Shown: positions 34,202 through 47,155 of the stretch, in pieces
Layout: the number at the start of each line of letters is the position of its first letter
How positions within the stretch are numbered: position 1 is the first letter of the stretch
From: Diploscapter coronatus
Lineage: Eukaryota > Nematoda > Chromadorea > Rhabditida > Rhabditidae
Assembly: GCA_964036155.1 (NCBI GenBank)
Contig: OZ038423.1
Span: forward strand, 20,413,249 to 20,477,248
Direction: 5' to 3'
DNA: 64,000 bases
Translations under genes and position numbers: made by a program
Notes under the pieces: generated by a model
The model's database searches: none
What the model saw: only the letters and a program-made list of their open reading frames with translations
What the model was told of the DNA's origin: nothing

Positions 34202-36890
34202 ATGATCCTTATTTTTATTCTTTTACTGCTACCAATTTCGTGTTCTTTACTTCGAAACGTAAAAACTTCGTACGGCGATTTACGTGGAATATCCTATTAC
34301 TCATTTCCAACAAATCAATACGTTCATATTTTCAAGGTAAATAATTGTATTATTCGAGCAAAATGGTACTATTTGTGCAGGGAATACCTTATTCGCAACC
34401 CCTGATTGGTTCTCGGCGTTTTTCTCTTCCAACTCCACCAAATTCCTGGACTGGGGTCAGAGATGCTACTTTTCCTAGGTCCGTTTCTGATAGGTTATCG
34501 TACTGATGAATAAATCTTATAATCCAGAGCCGCCTGCTTGCAAAATGCATCGTCTACCACACCTCCACCGGAATATATGGACGAAGACTGCTTATTCTTG
34601 CACATTTACACGAGTGATCGATGTTTAGAGGTTGAATTCGTGCATTTACACTAGGAAACTCGAGTTTTTCAGTCGAGCTCTAAATGCCCTGTTATATTTT
34701 ACCTCTATGGCGGTGATTTTATCAAAGGCTCTCCAGTTCAGTATCCCGACTCATTTATCGTTGATCATTATGCTTCTCAAGGTAAACACGGATTTGATAT
34801 CGTTGAAGTTTGAACTTGAACGATTTTCGATGTTGTACTCGCAATGCCGTCAATTCGACTTGGAGTATTCGGTTCTCTACTTCTTTCGCCTTCGATGCCT
34901 GCAAATTTATTCGCATATGGTCTGAAATTATGATGAACTCGTAATCGAAGACCACTTCATTTAGACATAACCGCAGCTTTGGAGTATCTTCAGACTGAAA
35001 TACCCAACTTTGGTGGAAATCCTCTGGACGTTGTCATGATGGGACATTCTTCTGGCGCAGCTTTCGTAGCCAATGCAGTCATGTCCAAGTTTGCTAAATG
35101 ATCGGATTAATTAATGAAAAAAACGAAAAAACTCCAGAAGATTCGATCCGGATAAACGCTTATTCCAAAGAGGCATTGTGTTGAGTGGTATTAACGCTTT
35201 TATGAATGTATCTGACATTATGGCAAACAGTTGGGAATTCGTTCGAAGGATTGGAGTGAGTTGGCTGGTTTTATTGAAAAAATGTAGATTTTTTTATAGT
35301 GTGGAGGAATAGATAATGCAACATCGGCGGACGAAGCTGTTGAATGTTTGCGACAGAAAAATACGAACGAACTCCTTGTTGTTCAACGAGTGATGGACGA
35401 TGAAAGAAAAACAGTCGGAGAAATAACCTTTGCAGAACCTTTTGTCTCTCCTGGCGCAACTCTCAAGCAATTCTTCACTGATATACCGGTACTTTTTGCG
35501 TTCATGAAACTCTTCTTAATGCTTTATTTCTAGCCAAGAAGCTTACTTGCTGGCACATTGCAATATGAGTTGGAGACATTGGATGATCTCGATTGTCTGG
35601 TATTTAGTAACATATCAAGGTATGATCATAGGGAAGAGCTGCTGAAAAAGTACGAATCTGATGTGCAGAATGGAGGTTGCCATTTTACTTTAGACAAATT
35701 TTCTAAGTTAATACCTAGTAATTGAGGATGAATGCGTAAACCAGAATTTGTATTCCGAAATAGTTCTTCTTGCGTCAGAATTAGCATCTCAAGAGCAGGA
35801 CATCTATTTATACGATAATAGGTTAATTGATTTTTTTCGAATTTGTTATGATAATTTCATTTTTAGTCAACCACCTGGCTATAGACATGCTGGTGATTTG
35901 TATTTCATCATCGGTGGACATCCTAAAAATTTAACTGATGATGAAAGAATATTATTATCTTTTTATTCGCAGCTATTTGTAAACTTCACTAAATATGGGC
36001 AGCCAGCTCCTGGTAATATTACAATGTTATCAAACCCATAAAAACATTTTATTAGAATGGGAGAAATTCGATCCTACACGTCGAAACTTCTTCAATATCG
36101 CTGTTATTAGTGAAAATGGAACATGGCCTCACATGGAGAATGGATATCACAATAAGGATGCTGATTACTGGCTGATAAACATGACACAATTCGACGCGTC
36201 GCTCAATACGGTTAGTCGATAATTCATTCATGCATATCCGCGATTCGGGAGGATATTGCCTGTTTCTGATTTGAAAAGATTTCCCAATTCGAGCCAAGTG
36301 TCCATTGGTACATTGCAAAACTTTTGATATGATCATTTTTAGTCGAAAATGATTTGAATGAAAATGGTCATAATCTGAATGCGGAATCTTCTTAACAAGG
36401 CAATAGTTGTTTGAACTTCTTTATGCGAAACTTTAATGAGTTTATAGTGAACATATAATTTTAGAGAAGATGCAAGACATTTGAATTTTGAGATGATTGA
36501 TTTTGTATAGTTGCAAAAATATCACATATCATACACGGTTCAATCCCTTTATGCGCAACTCAATTTTATTCCACCAAATTAAAATATTCAGGGATTTTCC
36601 GGTCGACCTCCTCAAATTATTGGGACGAGTAAACTTCCACCTAAATATTCATCTAAATTACCTCCGAAAGCAACATCGACCGAAGCCAATGTAACTTTCC
36701 CTCGATAAAATGCAACTTTTTTTTTGTAAAAATCTAGCCCGTTCCTGTCGAATCGGACTGGTCAATTTGGCGTCAGTGGTGGTTTTACGCTCTGTTGGCT
36801 CTGGCCCTAATCTTGCTCTCGCTGGTGATCTATTTTACAGCCAAGTCGTGTACCCGCAGAAATCCAGAAACGACCCCTCTCATTCTATGA
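34202..36890 (+). CDS. membrane-anchored type-B carboxylesterase / cholinesterase-like protein
   Basis: Exons 34202-34336, 34381-34478, 34528-34630, 34673-34781, 34830-34919, 34965-35088, 35138-35255, 35300-35488, 35534-35675, 35719-35821, 35867-36012, 36056-36210, 36592-36690 and 36738-36890 sum to 1764 nt (587 aa). The signal peptide is [15 protein letters not shown]. Landmarks: [11 protein letters not shown] (family EDCLYLNVY), nucleophile elbow GHSSG, and [11 protein letters not shown] with the likely catalytic His; a Glu in GTLQYEL is the likely third triad residue. Near the C-terminus [19 protein letters not shown] is a transmembrane anchor with a short basic tail. It probably cleaves esters or acts as an adhesion-type esterase homologue. 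The exon at 34830 is preceded by TTTTCG instead of TTTCAG, so its splicing is doubtful (see findings). Confidence 0.85.
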
Positions 36891-36969
36891 TAAAAGTGAC
36901 TGACTCACTGCAATGATACAATCACATTGTGAATTGCGCAAACTGCATTTCGCCACATGCAGATGCAGC

Positions 36970-36975
36970 AATAAA
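36970..36975 (+). terminator. poly(A) signal AATAAA of the esterase gene
   Basis: AATAAATAAA begins 80 nt downstream of the TGA stop, a normal position for a nematode cleavage/polyadenylation signal. Confidence 0.55.
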
Positions 36976-39900
36976 TAAACGATTCAGCCATTCCCCCTGA
37001 ATGTGTCAACTTTTGTCGCCATCAGCTGTTTGCTTGTTGCCAAATAAACAATCCCCTATTCTTCCTCGGTTTCCATTCCAAAAACTCTTCATTTTCATTT
37101 CGTTTTTCGCCTCCTCCAAAAGCGAGCAATTTAATGAAATGTGAACAGCTGCTGTGGCTGCCTCACTCACTCTTACTCTTTGCAATCCCTTTACTTTGCC
37201 TTTCCTTCCAATTCTCTTTATCTACCCCTTCCCCTTGCCCAATTACTTTACTATGCATCTGCATCCTCAATCCTATTCCTGCATCGGTAACAGCAATCTC
37301 AAACCTTTCTCTTCCACCAATTTTTGTCGCTCTCATTTTATGACATCCCATCCAGTCTCTATGTCTTTGAGGTTTCTTTTCTGTCCAATTTCCAGTCGGC
37401 TTCTCGTGCATTTTATAACTTTGTCAGTAGCAGCAAGGACAGGGGCAAGGCAATCTTTTCCATCCCCTATTCCTTCTCATTCACATTCTCATTCCCTCTT
37501 TTTTGCATGCATCAAATCGAGTAGAGCTGTTTTCCGCGTGCCTTTTCGCCTTTTGCATCTCTGTTCTTGAGTGAACAAGTGAAATGACTCATAAATCCTT
37601 TCCCAGTCAGTTGGGCAGTCCATTGTTTTGCTAGTTTTGGTGCTGCTGCTGCTTCTTCTACTCTTCATTTTTCCTACTTTCTCATATTTATTGTAGTTGT
37701 GAGCAATCCGAATTCCTTCACTTACGTAGGTATCAGAAGAAGTATTGGTTTTATTCTTCTCTGTACAGAAATATTTGAAATTTCCATTCCGAAAAAGGTA
37801 CTAAAATTCCAGCCATTTTAATTTATCTATTAGAATTCAAATTTCTAATATCCGTAGCTTTATACTAGACTTGAGTTTGACGAAGATCAGCTTTCCTATT
37901 GAATCTAAAAAACTGATGGCCTCCCAGATAATTTATTTTTCCACCTGGATAGTGTTCAAAAAACTCTTCTCCTTTGCGTTCGCAATTTGTCATTGCACCT
38001 CTCCCTTCCGCCTTCCGTTCTGTTTTGCATTAGATCATTTCATCATTCTTCTCCTCTCTTCCTGTCCATCGTTGACCGCCTCATTCTCCAGTCAGTTGGC
38101 ACATTTTTCCTGTCCTTCCCCCTTCATATATCAGATCTGCCCCTCCCCTTCTTTATTACTCCTCTCCAATCTCAATCCCTTCCGCAGTGTATCTCTTTCC
38201 TTTATCCGAACTTTCTTGCTTCCTTGTATTTCGCGCCTTGGGTCAGTTGCGCATTCATCCTTTTCTGCATTCACATTTTCATGTTTTCCCTCAATTTTTG
38301 TTACGAAACCCCACTTTGGATCGATCATACGCGATTTCGATGGTAGAGAGATAACATGGGAGTGGTGAGATTTGCTTAGCTGAAATGGAGTCGAAATCGG
38401 ACGATCAATGAGTTCAATGAATCGTTCAGGTAATTGCGGGTTGGGTAGAATCGATCGCTCTGGGCTAATCTTTCAGGCTCCCTGTTTTCGTGTTTCTTGC
38501 TCATTGTGTATGAATGTATGAATGCGCAAACACTACTACTTGTGATCAGATCGATATTGTCATTAGGCTGTCAGACATTAGTTTTCCTTGCTATTTTCAT
38601 CTCAAGATTATTCCGGAGTATTGTTTTCAGCAATTCTTTCCTTCTATTGTGTTATTCCATTCTTCCTTTTATTAGATTAGTGGCCTTTGAATGCGTCACT
38701 CATTAGCTGTCTAATTGGCTGTATCGGTTGCAGCACTGCAGCAATATGCAAATGTGCCTATCCCTAGCCCTTCCATATGCGCTTCCGCAGCTCATTTAAA
38801 TTCATTTCTTATCTTCGGCTTTTGACTTCAGCTGCCTAATTCTTTCCTTCTTTCTCTTGACTTCTTCACTCTTCCAGTCTTCCAAGTCTTCCACTCATTT
38901 GCTTTGCATGAGTCTCATCCGGTCAAGCGACAATCGTTTCCTTTTGTTCTCATTCTTTTTACATTTTCGGCGTTATCTTTCGGAATCATTCAGAATTCTA
39001 ATATTGTAGCGAGCTTTGGAAGATCAACAAATCACGCATATTTGCTCAAAAATCTTACTGACAACAATAGGATACGGTACCTGCAAAGACTTGTGCATAT
39101 CTTTCTATTGAGAATGATTGTATAGTTTTTTTTTATAGAAGTACTCATAGTGAACAAAAAATTGAAGGTCTATAACTTGGGATAATTGTTTGGGAATGGT
39201 GAAGGACGGTATTTTTCTTCGTAGGTTTGGTACAAAATTGATGCTTGAAAATAATGTTTTTTTTTTTGCAAATGCTCGTACCGCAAAATTTCAGTTTTTC
39301 AAAGTCGAATATCATTTGCATGAGGGAAAGAATCAATTGTGGTATTTTGGTTAGCAGGGGCAGAGAGCATCTACTCGTGCAGTCTTCCTCCAGAATTGCA
39401 GCTCGTTTCCCGTTTCTTTTCTCCATGAAGCCTCGTCTTTATGGCCTCTGCCAAGACTTCCATTGCACTGGCTTTCGATTCGGATGACTCTTCCTCTTCC
39501 TTCTCTTCTCTCCACTCCAACTCCCTTCCTGTTGTTTTTCATTCTGCCATTCTCTTTGTTAGTCCTAACTTCTTCGTTTGTCCACAAACTATCATTTCTA
39601 ATCTAATCTAGTCATATCAAACTGTTATCTTTTATCATTCATTCTCTCCCCATGCATCCCCTTCTGCGATTTCTCCTCCTTTCCTCCCGATTCCTCACTT
39701 TCACTCCCCTTCCCATTCGCTCTTCAGCTTGTTTGCTCTCATGTTGGTAATCTTACCGATTCAGATTCGTTGCTCAAACTGTTTTCCTTTCTTCTTCGTC
39801 TTTCTTCACTTTTCCTCCTTTATCACATTCTCATTCTTACGATCCATGCGACAAATTTTCATCGAGATTTTGTTCCATTGGGTTTATGAATGAAAGTATT

Positions 39901-40560
39901 TCAACACCAAGTTCTACTCATTTTTTTACAGATCTAAGCTGAGTCAATCTGGCTGAAATCTGGCATATATTTTTCACAGCATTCTTTGAGTATTCATAGA
40001 AGTTTTCAGGGAGGTATTATTTATACTAGATGAGCTGTGAGTTGTTTTCTATTTTTTATTACTATTATTCTCACCCTTTAAAATTTTTCGCTGTAATGAC
40101 AACTATTGAAAAATTCCATTTTTTCTATAATAAATCGAATCTGACTTAATCTTTCATGATAATTAATGGATGTGTAGAGTGGAACGTGTATGTCAGTTTC
40201 ATCTTGATTAGTATAGTTCATGGGAGTAGGAAAAAATTAGGAATTTAGTATTGCCAGTCTTTCACTAACCCAATATAAGAAAACTTTTCTAGAATTCTAA
40301 ATTTCTTTGTCAATGTCATTTTTAACGTCCAAAATAATCTCATTCTTCTCATTTCAAATCTTTCAATTTATTCGTCTTAGCGAATTATTTCTGCAATGTT
40401 TTCATCTTGAAGACCGAAATTGAAATTTGTCATCGACCCCATAATCGTATTACGAATTGCCATTCTAGATTCTCGAATCGAGTCAATCGTCGTCTGTTCA
40501 TTTTTTCTGCCCGATTTATTGCCTATTGGCTTGTTCAATATTTCCTCTGTTCGCTTGCAG
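36976..40560 (+). other. 3.6-kb non-coding, CT-rich upstream region or 5' UTR intron
   Basis: Pyrimidine-rich on + at about 37140-38330 and 39370-39850, AT-rich elsewhere. The Leu/Ser/Pro/Phe-rich frames (37154-37570, 37871-38368) are compositional. The TTGCAG directly before the ATG at 40561 shows that the downstream transcript has at least one 5' exon or a trans-spliced leader, so part of this block is probably intron or outron. Confidence 0.5.
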
Positions 40561-42120
40561 ATGTCCTCGAATGGCGACGTGTCCCGCTCACCTTTCCTTA
40601 GTCTGTTTCACCGCAAGAAGAAAGTCAATGGCACCAAATCCGCCGACGACCTGAAACTACTCGCCAATGGCCAGAAGTCAGCAGCCGTCGCCAACTTGCC
40701 TCAAGTGGTCCGTCTTTCATTCAAATAATTCCAACTTCCCGATACATTCTGCTATTTGATCTCTTCATTCCTTCTTTGCGAGTTTCTGCCATACAATTCC
40801 GTCTTCCCGCGTATCTTTGCATCGTTTCTTTGTTGACTCAGTCATGCCCGAGGGCTGCAAATTGGCTGCATTTTCCTTATTCCAAGTGTGAAAAGTCGCT
40901 CTGTAATCGGCCATTAATCGGCTCGTTTCTCAGGTTTCTTGCCCTATAATCTCTGCCTCTATCATTATTGCAGGTCTTTGTCTCGCATTTTCTTTGTCTC
41001 GTCTTCCGACTTCTTCTCGCCTTTTCGAGTTGTGCGCAGCTTTGTCGTCTGTATCCCTTCCTCTCCTCCCCCTGCCCTGCCAAGTTTGCATCTCTCTCGT
41101 CATCCCTGCCCTCGGGGGATTCAATTTCATGATAATGTTAGCTGCCCTGCCTGTGTGTTGGTGTGTTGATTCCTCCCTTTGTCGCCCTCCAATTGATCTC
41201 CTTCTTAGAAGCTCTGCTGGCAGCTTTTCCCGCTTTTTCACTTCTACTTCTAATAATAATAATACAATTTTTTATTCGTAACTTCCTTTGATGATGTTCC
41301 ATTTTAGGATCCTAAAATGACTCGAACCGATTCGAAAAAGAAGGATAAGAAAGCGAGCACTTTACCTTCATCAGATCGGAAGAAAAGTAAAAAGTCGCAA
41401 AAGGGATTCAATGACTATACAAAGGTATTAATCTCGGTTGAAGAACAACTGAATTTTATGAAATTCTATAGTCACAATCTATGGATGTGTTGTGTGAAGA
41501 AGACCCCTCGATTTTGGTAGAAGCCCTGCAAGCGATCGCGGATGAGCAACCCATTGTTGCTAGAAGTATTCCTAAACATGCTAAAATTATTGAAAAGGAC
41601 CACAATACTCAACTCAAAAACTGCATATTTGAGCCTGAAGTAAGTTATTTTGAAAATTCGATATTGCTCGAAAGAACACAGATGTGCAAAATATTTAGTG
41701 TAAAAAAGTCGAAACTATTTTTTAATTCTTCTTGTCGCTTTTCGCTCAAAAATCGGCCGAATTCTTCTGCACATCTCCAATATAAAAATCGATTATTTAT
41801 TCTTTCGAGTAGCATTTCTGACATATATGTAACTTTAGGTCTACGATTCAATGCTGTCAGATTCTCTGAAAGTCTGTGATATGTTGCAATCCCACTTGGA
41901 TCAGTGCATAATTTCTGTGCGAAGTAAAAGCCCCGAAACAATGTCGCCAGCTGCAATTCGACGAAATGTAGTATATTTCTCAATCAGCGACAAATTGAAT
42001 GAAGATCAACTTTAGAACGGATCTACACAGATAACTTCGAACGGAGTTTCACACGCATCTTATTCAACACCAACAGTACGGCGGTTCCCTTTGAAATCCT
42101 GCGTACAGGCTGATGTCTGA
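40561..42120 (+). CDS. basic Lys/Ser-rich protein of unknown function
   Basis: Exons 40561-40707, 41308-41424, 41472-41639, 41839-41967 and 42016-42120 give 666 nt (221 aa), all joins in phase 0. The start ATG follows a TTGCAG acceptor immediately. The N-terminal half is basic (FHRKKKVNG, SKKKDKKAS, RKKSKKSQKG) and probably disordered or nuclear. The middle is predicted helical: MDVLCEEDPSILVEALQAI and SMLSDSLKVCDMLQSHLDQC. A Ser/Pro stretch RSKSPETMSPAAIRR follows. I do not recognise the family. The helical middle could be a protein-interaction module. The first donor (GTCCGT) is weak, and a donor 3 nt earlier is possible. Confidence 0.7.
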
Positions 42121-42902
42121 TAATTGAAACAAAGATTATGGACTCATACTTTTCTGCATTGCTCATTCCATATCCTCTGCCTTTGCATTCTTCATCTTTT
42201 ATCAGCTTATCTGCTTTACCCACTCTAACTTAATCCAATATTTTCACATTCAAACTCTTCCTCCGTTGATCTCATTCATCTACCCGGTTTCATCTCTTTA
42301 CGTGTACTCAGCAGTAATTTGTACAGACCGATCTGTATTAATTTGACGATGTAAAACGCTTCAGTCGATGTATTCAACTTGCTGATTAGTATTTAGTTTA
42401 ATGAAAGTGGAATAATTGTTCAACAGCTCATTCGGTGTCATCGCTATCATGCAAAACTATATGCATTTTTGCTTAATAAATTTGTAAAATGAAATGTATC
42501 AATTCGATAATTCTAGCTAATCTAATTGATATTGTGTGATTCTTGATTAGCTTTTAACATCATGCAGTCTGCATGTCACTAATCAATCATCGTTATATGA
42601 TTGACAAACTCAAAGCTGCTCTCTTTGTTATTTGTAATCCTAACCGCTTTCAATCTTCAAGAGCTATCCAGTGAGAGGTAAATTAGAAAATGCGGAATTT
42701 ATTGAAAATTCAAGTTTAAGCAAGTGTACAAATGTAAATGAGCAAATAAGTGAAGTGTAGATAAACTGATAAATCCAATTATATCACAACAGAGATGTTT
42801 GATCTTCAATATGAGAAACTGCACAACTTTATTCTTCCTGTACATTATGAATATCTTTCATAAAATGCAAACAAATTTAACAAAGTTGAGTGACAAAGCA
42901 AA
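42121..42902. other. intergenic between convergent genes, no feature seen
   Basis: AT-rich, no convincing frame or repeat. It holds the 3' UTRs of the two flanking genes. Confidence 0.4.
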
Positions 42903-44981
42903 TTAGTCTCGATATAAAGGATTCAGCACCAGATAAGAACATTCGTAAGGGTCAGTGTTGTTGTTCTGAAGTTGGAGTGGAGAAAGCGATGAAGCTCGCG
43001 AAGAAGCGCCACTAAAGTGTGGATTGATTAGAAAGGATATCATATTTTCAAACTGATGATAACCTGCTGTAACGATTAGGCGATGGGAACGCTGGCTCAA
43101 ATCCAACGGTTTGTGTATAAGGAGAAACTGGACGATTATCGTAGATCGAAACCCATCGTGACTTCTTCGTCACCTAGATTTTTTTTTTAATTATATAGAT
43201 ACTTTGAGTACAAATTGTCTTCTACTTCGAACTCGCACATATTTGAGTGATGAAGGAACTTTCAGTCACGTTTCATGTAAAATTAAACAGAATTTCGTTC
43301 GTAAACATCTGATTTCATGAATATTTTTTAATTTATACCTAGAGAGGCCAAATGATTTTTCAAAATAGGTCGAATTTAGTAAATTTGATATCAGTGTGAT
43401 GACCGAGGTCGTGAATAGCTCAAAACTTTTTAGATTTTCAAAAACGGTTCATCCTGTCAAAAGTTATGGCCATTTTTACCGTAATCTGCACTGCGTTTAC
43501 ACTAATTATCCTAATTTGGCGTGAAACCTCTTCAAAATGGTACTAAATGATATCATTGATTACCCTAATCGATGTCTTATTTTCATAAAATTATCGACTA
43601 ATTAACGGGACAATTGACGATAATTGGAACGTCGGAAAATTGCGTGTGTTCTTTCTCTCCTTTTAAAGCGAGACACTTGGGCTCTCTATTTATACCTTCT
43701 TCAATGGCATTGATCCTGGACTTGTGGATATAGCGCTGCTATCGCTTCTCGGAGATACAGGAGCTGATCGAGGGGATCGAGCAGAATGGGATGAAACTGG
43801 AGAAACGTGGTCGTAAAGACGACGAGGAGAGGGGGATGAGTGAAGTTCAACACGAGGAATTGTCAGAGGTTGAACTGGTTTGATTGGCTTGAGGAGACTG
43901 TTTCCATCTACCGGATACACGGGTTCGACAGGGGAAGCAGGAATGACTGGCTCGCTCGGCTAAATTCGCCAACATTTTATCATATCTTCTTTAATTTTAT
44001 TTTTCTTTCGAAAGAAATGCCAAAATATTGTCGTCTATTTTTGGAAATGGCTTAGCTTTTTTCTTCGCGTTGGAATGCGCAGTACTATGAAGATGTTTGC
44101 TTGGCTGAAACAGTATGACTAGTCAGTTCGCGAGGGTTGAAGGAGGAAAAAGTGTAGAGGGGAGAAAAAAACTCGAGAAACAAACACAAAACCCAGTCAC
44201 TAACTGAAGAAGATCGGAAGAAAAATAGCAGGCAGAAAAATACCGCATTGATTGATAAATATTTTATACTGAGATAACGAAACTTAATGTACATTAATCT
44301 TAAAAAAATCTTTGTATATGCAATCTTTTCATTTGATAGAAACCGTCTGCAGATTTAGATGGGATTAAATAATGAAAGGTGAACAATGAGGTTTAAAGAT
44401 TTACGCAATTACTGAAAAGACTTACATTTTTCTCTATTTTCACGACAATGTCTCCATTTTCATCTCTAAAAATTATTCGCATGATCACTTTTTTACTTTA
44501 GAAAGTTTTAGCATAGACAATTTACCTTCCATAGACTCTTCTCTCGGTATATTGGTGCTGTTCACGTTGCTGTTGAGGCTAAAATGACAACTGGTAATGG
44601 AACTTGTAGCTCCAAAAAACAGGATTTTCTTTAAACGACGTGTGCTTATCATTATTTCATTATCAGATAATTGATAGGGAGTTATTGTGAATGACGACTG
44701 CAAATTATGGTTTATCAGCAAAAATCTAAATTGAATTTATTCTTCTAGTTTTTTTTGAAATTTTTTAACATTCTCTTTTTAAACATTTCCGCCAGAATTA
44801 GGTTCACTTCTAGGCAAAATCAAACCTCAGAGAAGTCTGTTCCGTGAACTCTTCGTTCGTAATGCTCAACTGTTTGAGATTCCTCAGATCCTATTTCCTA
44901 AAAGTCAACTATAAATTATTTGAAATCTCCATATCTCACCTCGAAATGTCCTCCCTTGTAAGGCTTGGCATTCTGGAGCAT
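42903..44981 (-). CDS. Ser/Pro-rich protein of unknown function
   Basis: Exons 44940-44981, 44826-44897, 44526-44578, 44426-44465, 43696-43959, 43064-43173 and 42903-43011 sum to 690 nt (229 aa). Two short related blocks, HYERRVHGTDFSE and YTERRVYGRDENGD, lie near the N-terminus, followed by IVVKIEKN. The large exon is disordered and rich in SP motifs (SPSPRRLYDHVSPVSS, SPRSAPVSPRSDS), suggesting proline-directed phosphorylation. If the 52-nt intron 43012-43063 is retained, the protein instead ends RYSRLSSV (198 aa). A further candidate exon near 44055-44107 (PSKHLHSTAHSNAKKK) has a good acceptor but no GT donor and is not included. I do not recognise the family. Confidence 0.65.
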
Positions 44982-47155
44982 TTTGCGCTGCTTTCCTTCT
45001 GCTGCCACCCAACTGCTCTGATGCTCTGTCGATTCGATTCCACACAGACTGTCTCTCTCTTTGCTCGTTTTCCCCTAATTCTTTCTGTTTGATTCTCTCA
45101 GATCTCCATTTTCCAGCAATATTTTCATCTCTTTGTCACTCGTCTCGTTTATTTGAGTTCATTCTTTGCCAAGGCACGCATAGCACGGCACAGTCAAGCA
45201 GTTAAAGACCGTGCAGAAAGAGGATAGAGGGAAGGAATCGTTGCCAGAGGCAGCTACAAGTGAGGCATTCTTCATGTGATTACCGACTTGTATCTGTAAA
45301 TAGACTGAAAAGACGGTATGATGCAAAACAAACCAACTAATCAAAAATATTATTAAATTTCGTGGAGATATCATAGAGGGATATGCGGTCTTGAATCGAA
45401 TTAGGGAGCGAATCGAGTCGGAATCAGTGAAGCGTATCAAATGGTTCAATATTGCTCCGCACTTTTCTCAGCAGTTATTCCCACCCGTATTGAAATTTGG
45501 TCTCGAATTCTTTATATTCGGCACCAGAATTCCTAATATCGAAAACCTCGAAATGTGAATACATATATCGAAAATGGGAAAATGACCAAATAGCAAAAGG
45601 CTGGCAGAAATAATGTGAAGAGGGGAAGGGAACGATGGATCGAGTCCTGATGTGAATGGGGAAGATATGCAATTGCAATTGCAATTAGTCAATTGGTCTG
45701 CACTATTCTCATTCCGCTGTCAGAGCACAACAGAAGCGTTGGTATTTCACTTCACTTTGATTTTCAACCCCTGAAGACTGTCACTAATGAGATTATCATC
45801 ATTTTTAATCTTTCAGAATTTTGCCATTTTCCCGTCTCCTTATTTCGATTTCTTCAACTCCCACATAGTTTTCCCCGCCTTAGGTTACCTTATGCACATT
45901 TATCCCCCTCAACCCCAGCCTCCTTGCTCCTTCCCTTCTTCTGCCTCTGCCCTTCCCGTCTGCATCAGTCATTCCGCGGCATTTCTCCTGCAACTTACCT
46001 ATTTCTTCTTCTCTGTCCATCCTCTATCTTCATACTGTATTTCATTTCCTCGCACCCTTTATGCGTCGTTTCGTTTTCTAGCAGCGGCTTCCTTTTATTT
46101 CCTCTCGATGTGCAAGTTTATCATATGTTATAATATCAACGATATCTATACATTTTGTACGAAGTTCTAACCTTTTCTGATTAGTAAAAAAACTTACACT
46201 CATCTCGAATCTTTCATTTCCTGGCAAACTGGAAATCGAAATTTACTGTAAAAAGTTTAGATCCATTAATTTTTAATCCATTGTTTTTTACCATTGACCG
46301 ATAGTTTGACGAGTGTAGGCGTGGTGTTGTCTTCTGGTTGCTTTGTGTCTCGCGTCGTGCTGCCCAGCTTCAATCGTTCATGCCTCTGCTTTCATTTCGC
46401 CCTCTCGTTATTGCCAATTATTCAGCCTTCCCCTTCTCTTATTTGATTTCTTCTCGCCTCCTACCCTTTGCCTTTCCTCCCATCGGCCTTCCAAAATCCT
46501 CATTCAGGCTTCGTCATGCGATCGATCAATTCAAGCAATGCGTTTTTAATCGAAATCAGCTCCTACGAACAGTTCGAACGAATAGTCATACAGGAGCATC
46601 CGAATCGGTAGGCACTCATATTGAGTCCGATTTTTCATAATTCGAGTTGTAAAGATTTTAAGATCTTTAACAAATAACCTATGATAACATCATTTCTTTT
46701 TTCTATTTTCGCAAAATTTTGGATATGCATATACAAATTTTAAAGGTTTTTGTTTGAATGTCACATAGGCGTTTCAACAACAAGAATCTAGGCTATTTCA
46801 ACACTCGCGTGCGAATGTTTCGTTAGTCTCTAAACTTTGAGAAACGACTTTCTGCCAGATCATTTGGCAAAAAACCAACGAGTGGTTGTGTCAAATTGGA
46901 CAAAGTAACAATGGAACGCTGTGTTCTTTCCGTAGTATATTCAATTTTATGCGAAGCTTGATGCTTTTGTAGTCGCGATACGTAAGTCATGTGAGATGCA
47001 ATATCTGCCTAAAATAGTCATTCATTTTCAGAAACAAAAACCTGCTTAAAAATTTCTCATTCCATTCGTGAGACTTGTGATAGATAAATTTAGGCTACAT
47101 ATATTTGCATAGAAAATGCGTAAGCTGCATGATTTATTCCTCAAAATAACTTCAA
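44982..47155. other. intergenic, 5' flanks of the Ser/Pro-rich gene and the GPCR
   Basis: 45780-46500 is pyrimidine-rich on + and gives compositional frames. The remainder is AT-rich. No coding exon has splice-consistent neighbours, but an upstream GPCR exon could be hidden here, because a TTTTAG acceptor lies just after the chosen ATG. Confidence 0.4.

Noticed and set aside
37154..38368. Overlapping frames of 119-165 codons on +
   Set aside because: Low-complexity pyrimidine-rich DNA; no similarity or splice-consistent neighbours.
44055..44107. Candidate exon PSKHLHSTAHSNAKKK in the Ser/Pro-rich gene
   Set aside because: Good acceptor but no GT donor before the frame ends; only a poor GC option. 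Left out of the model.
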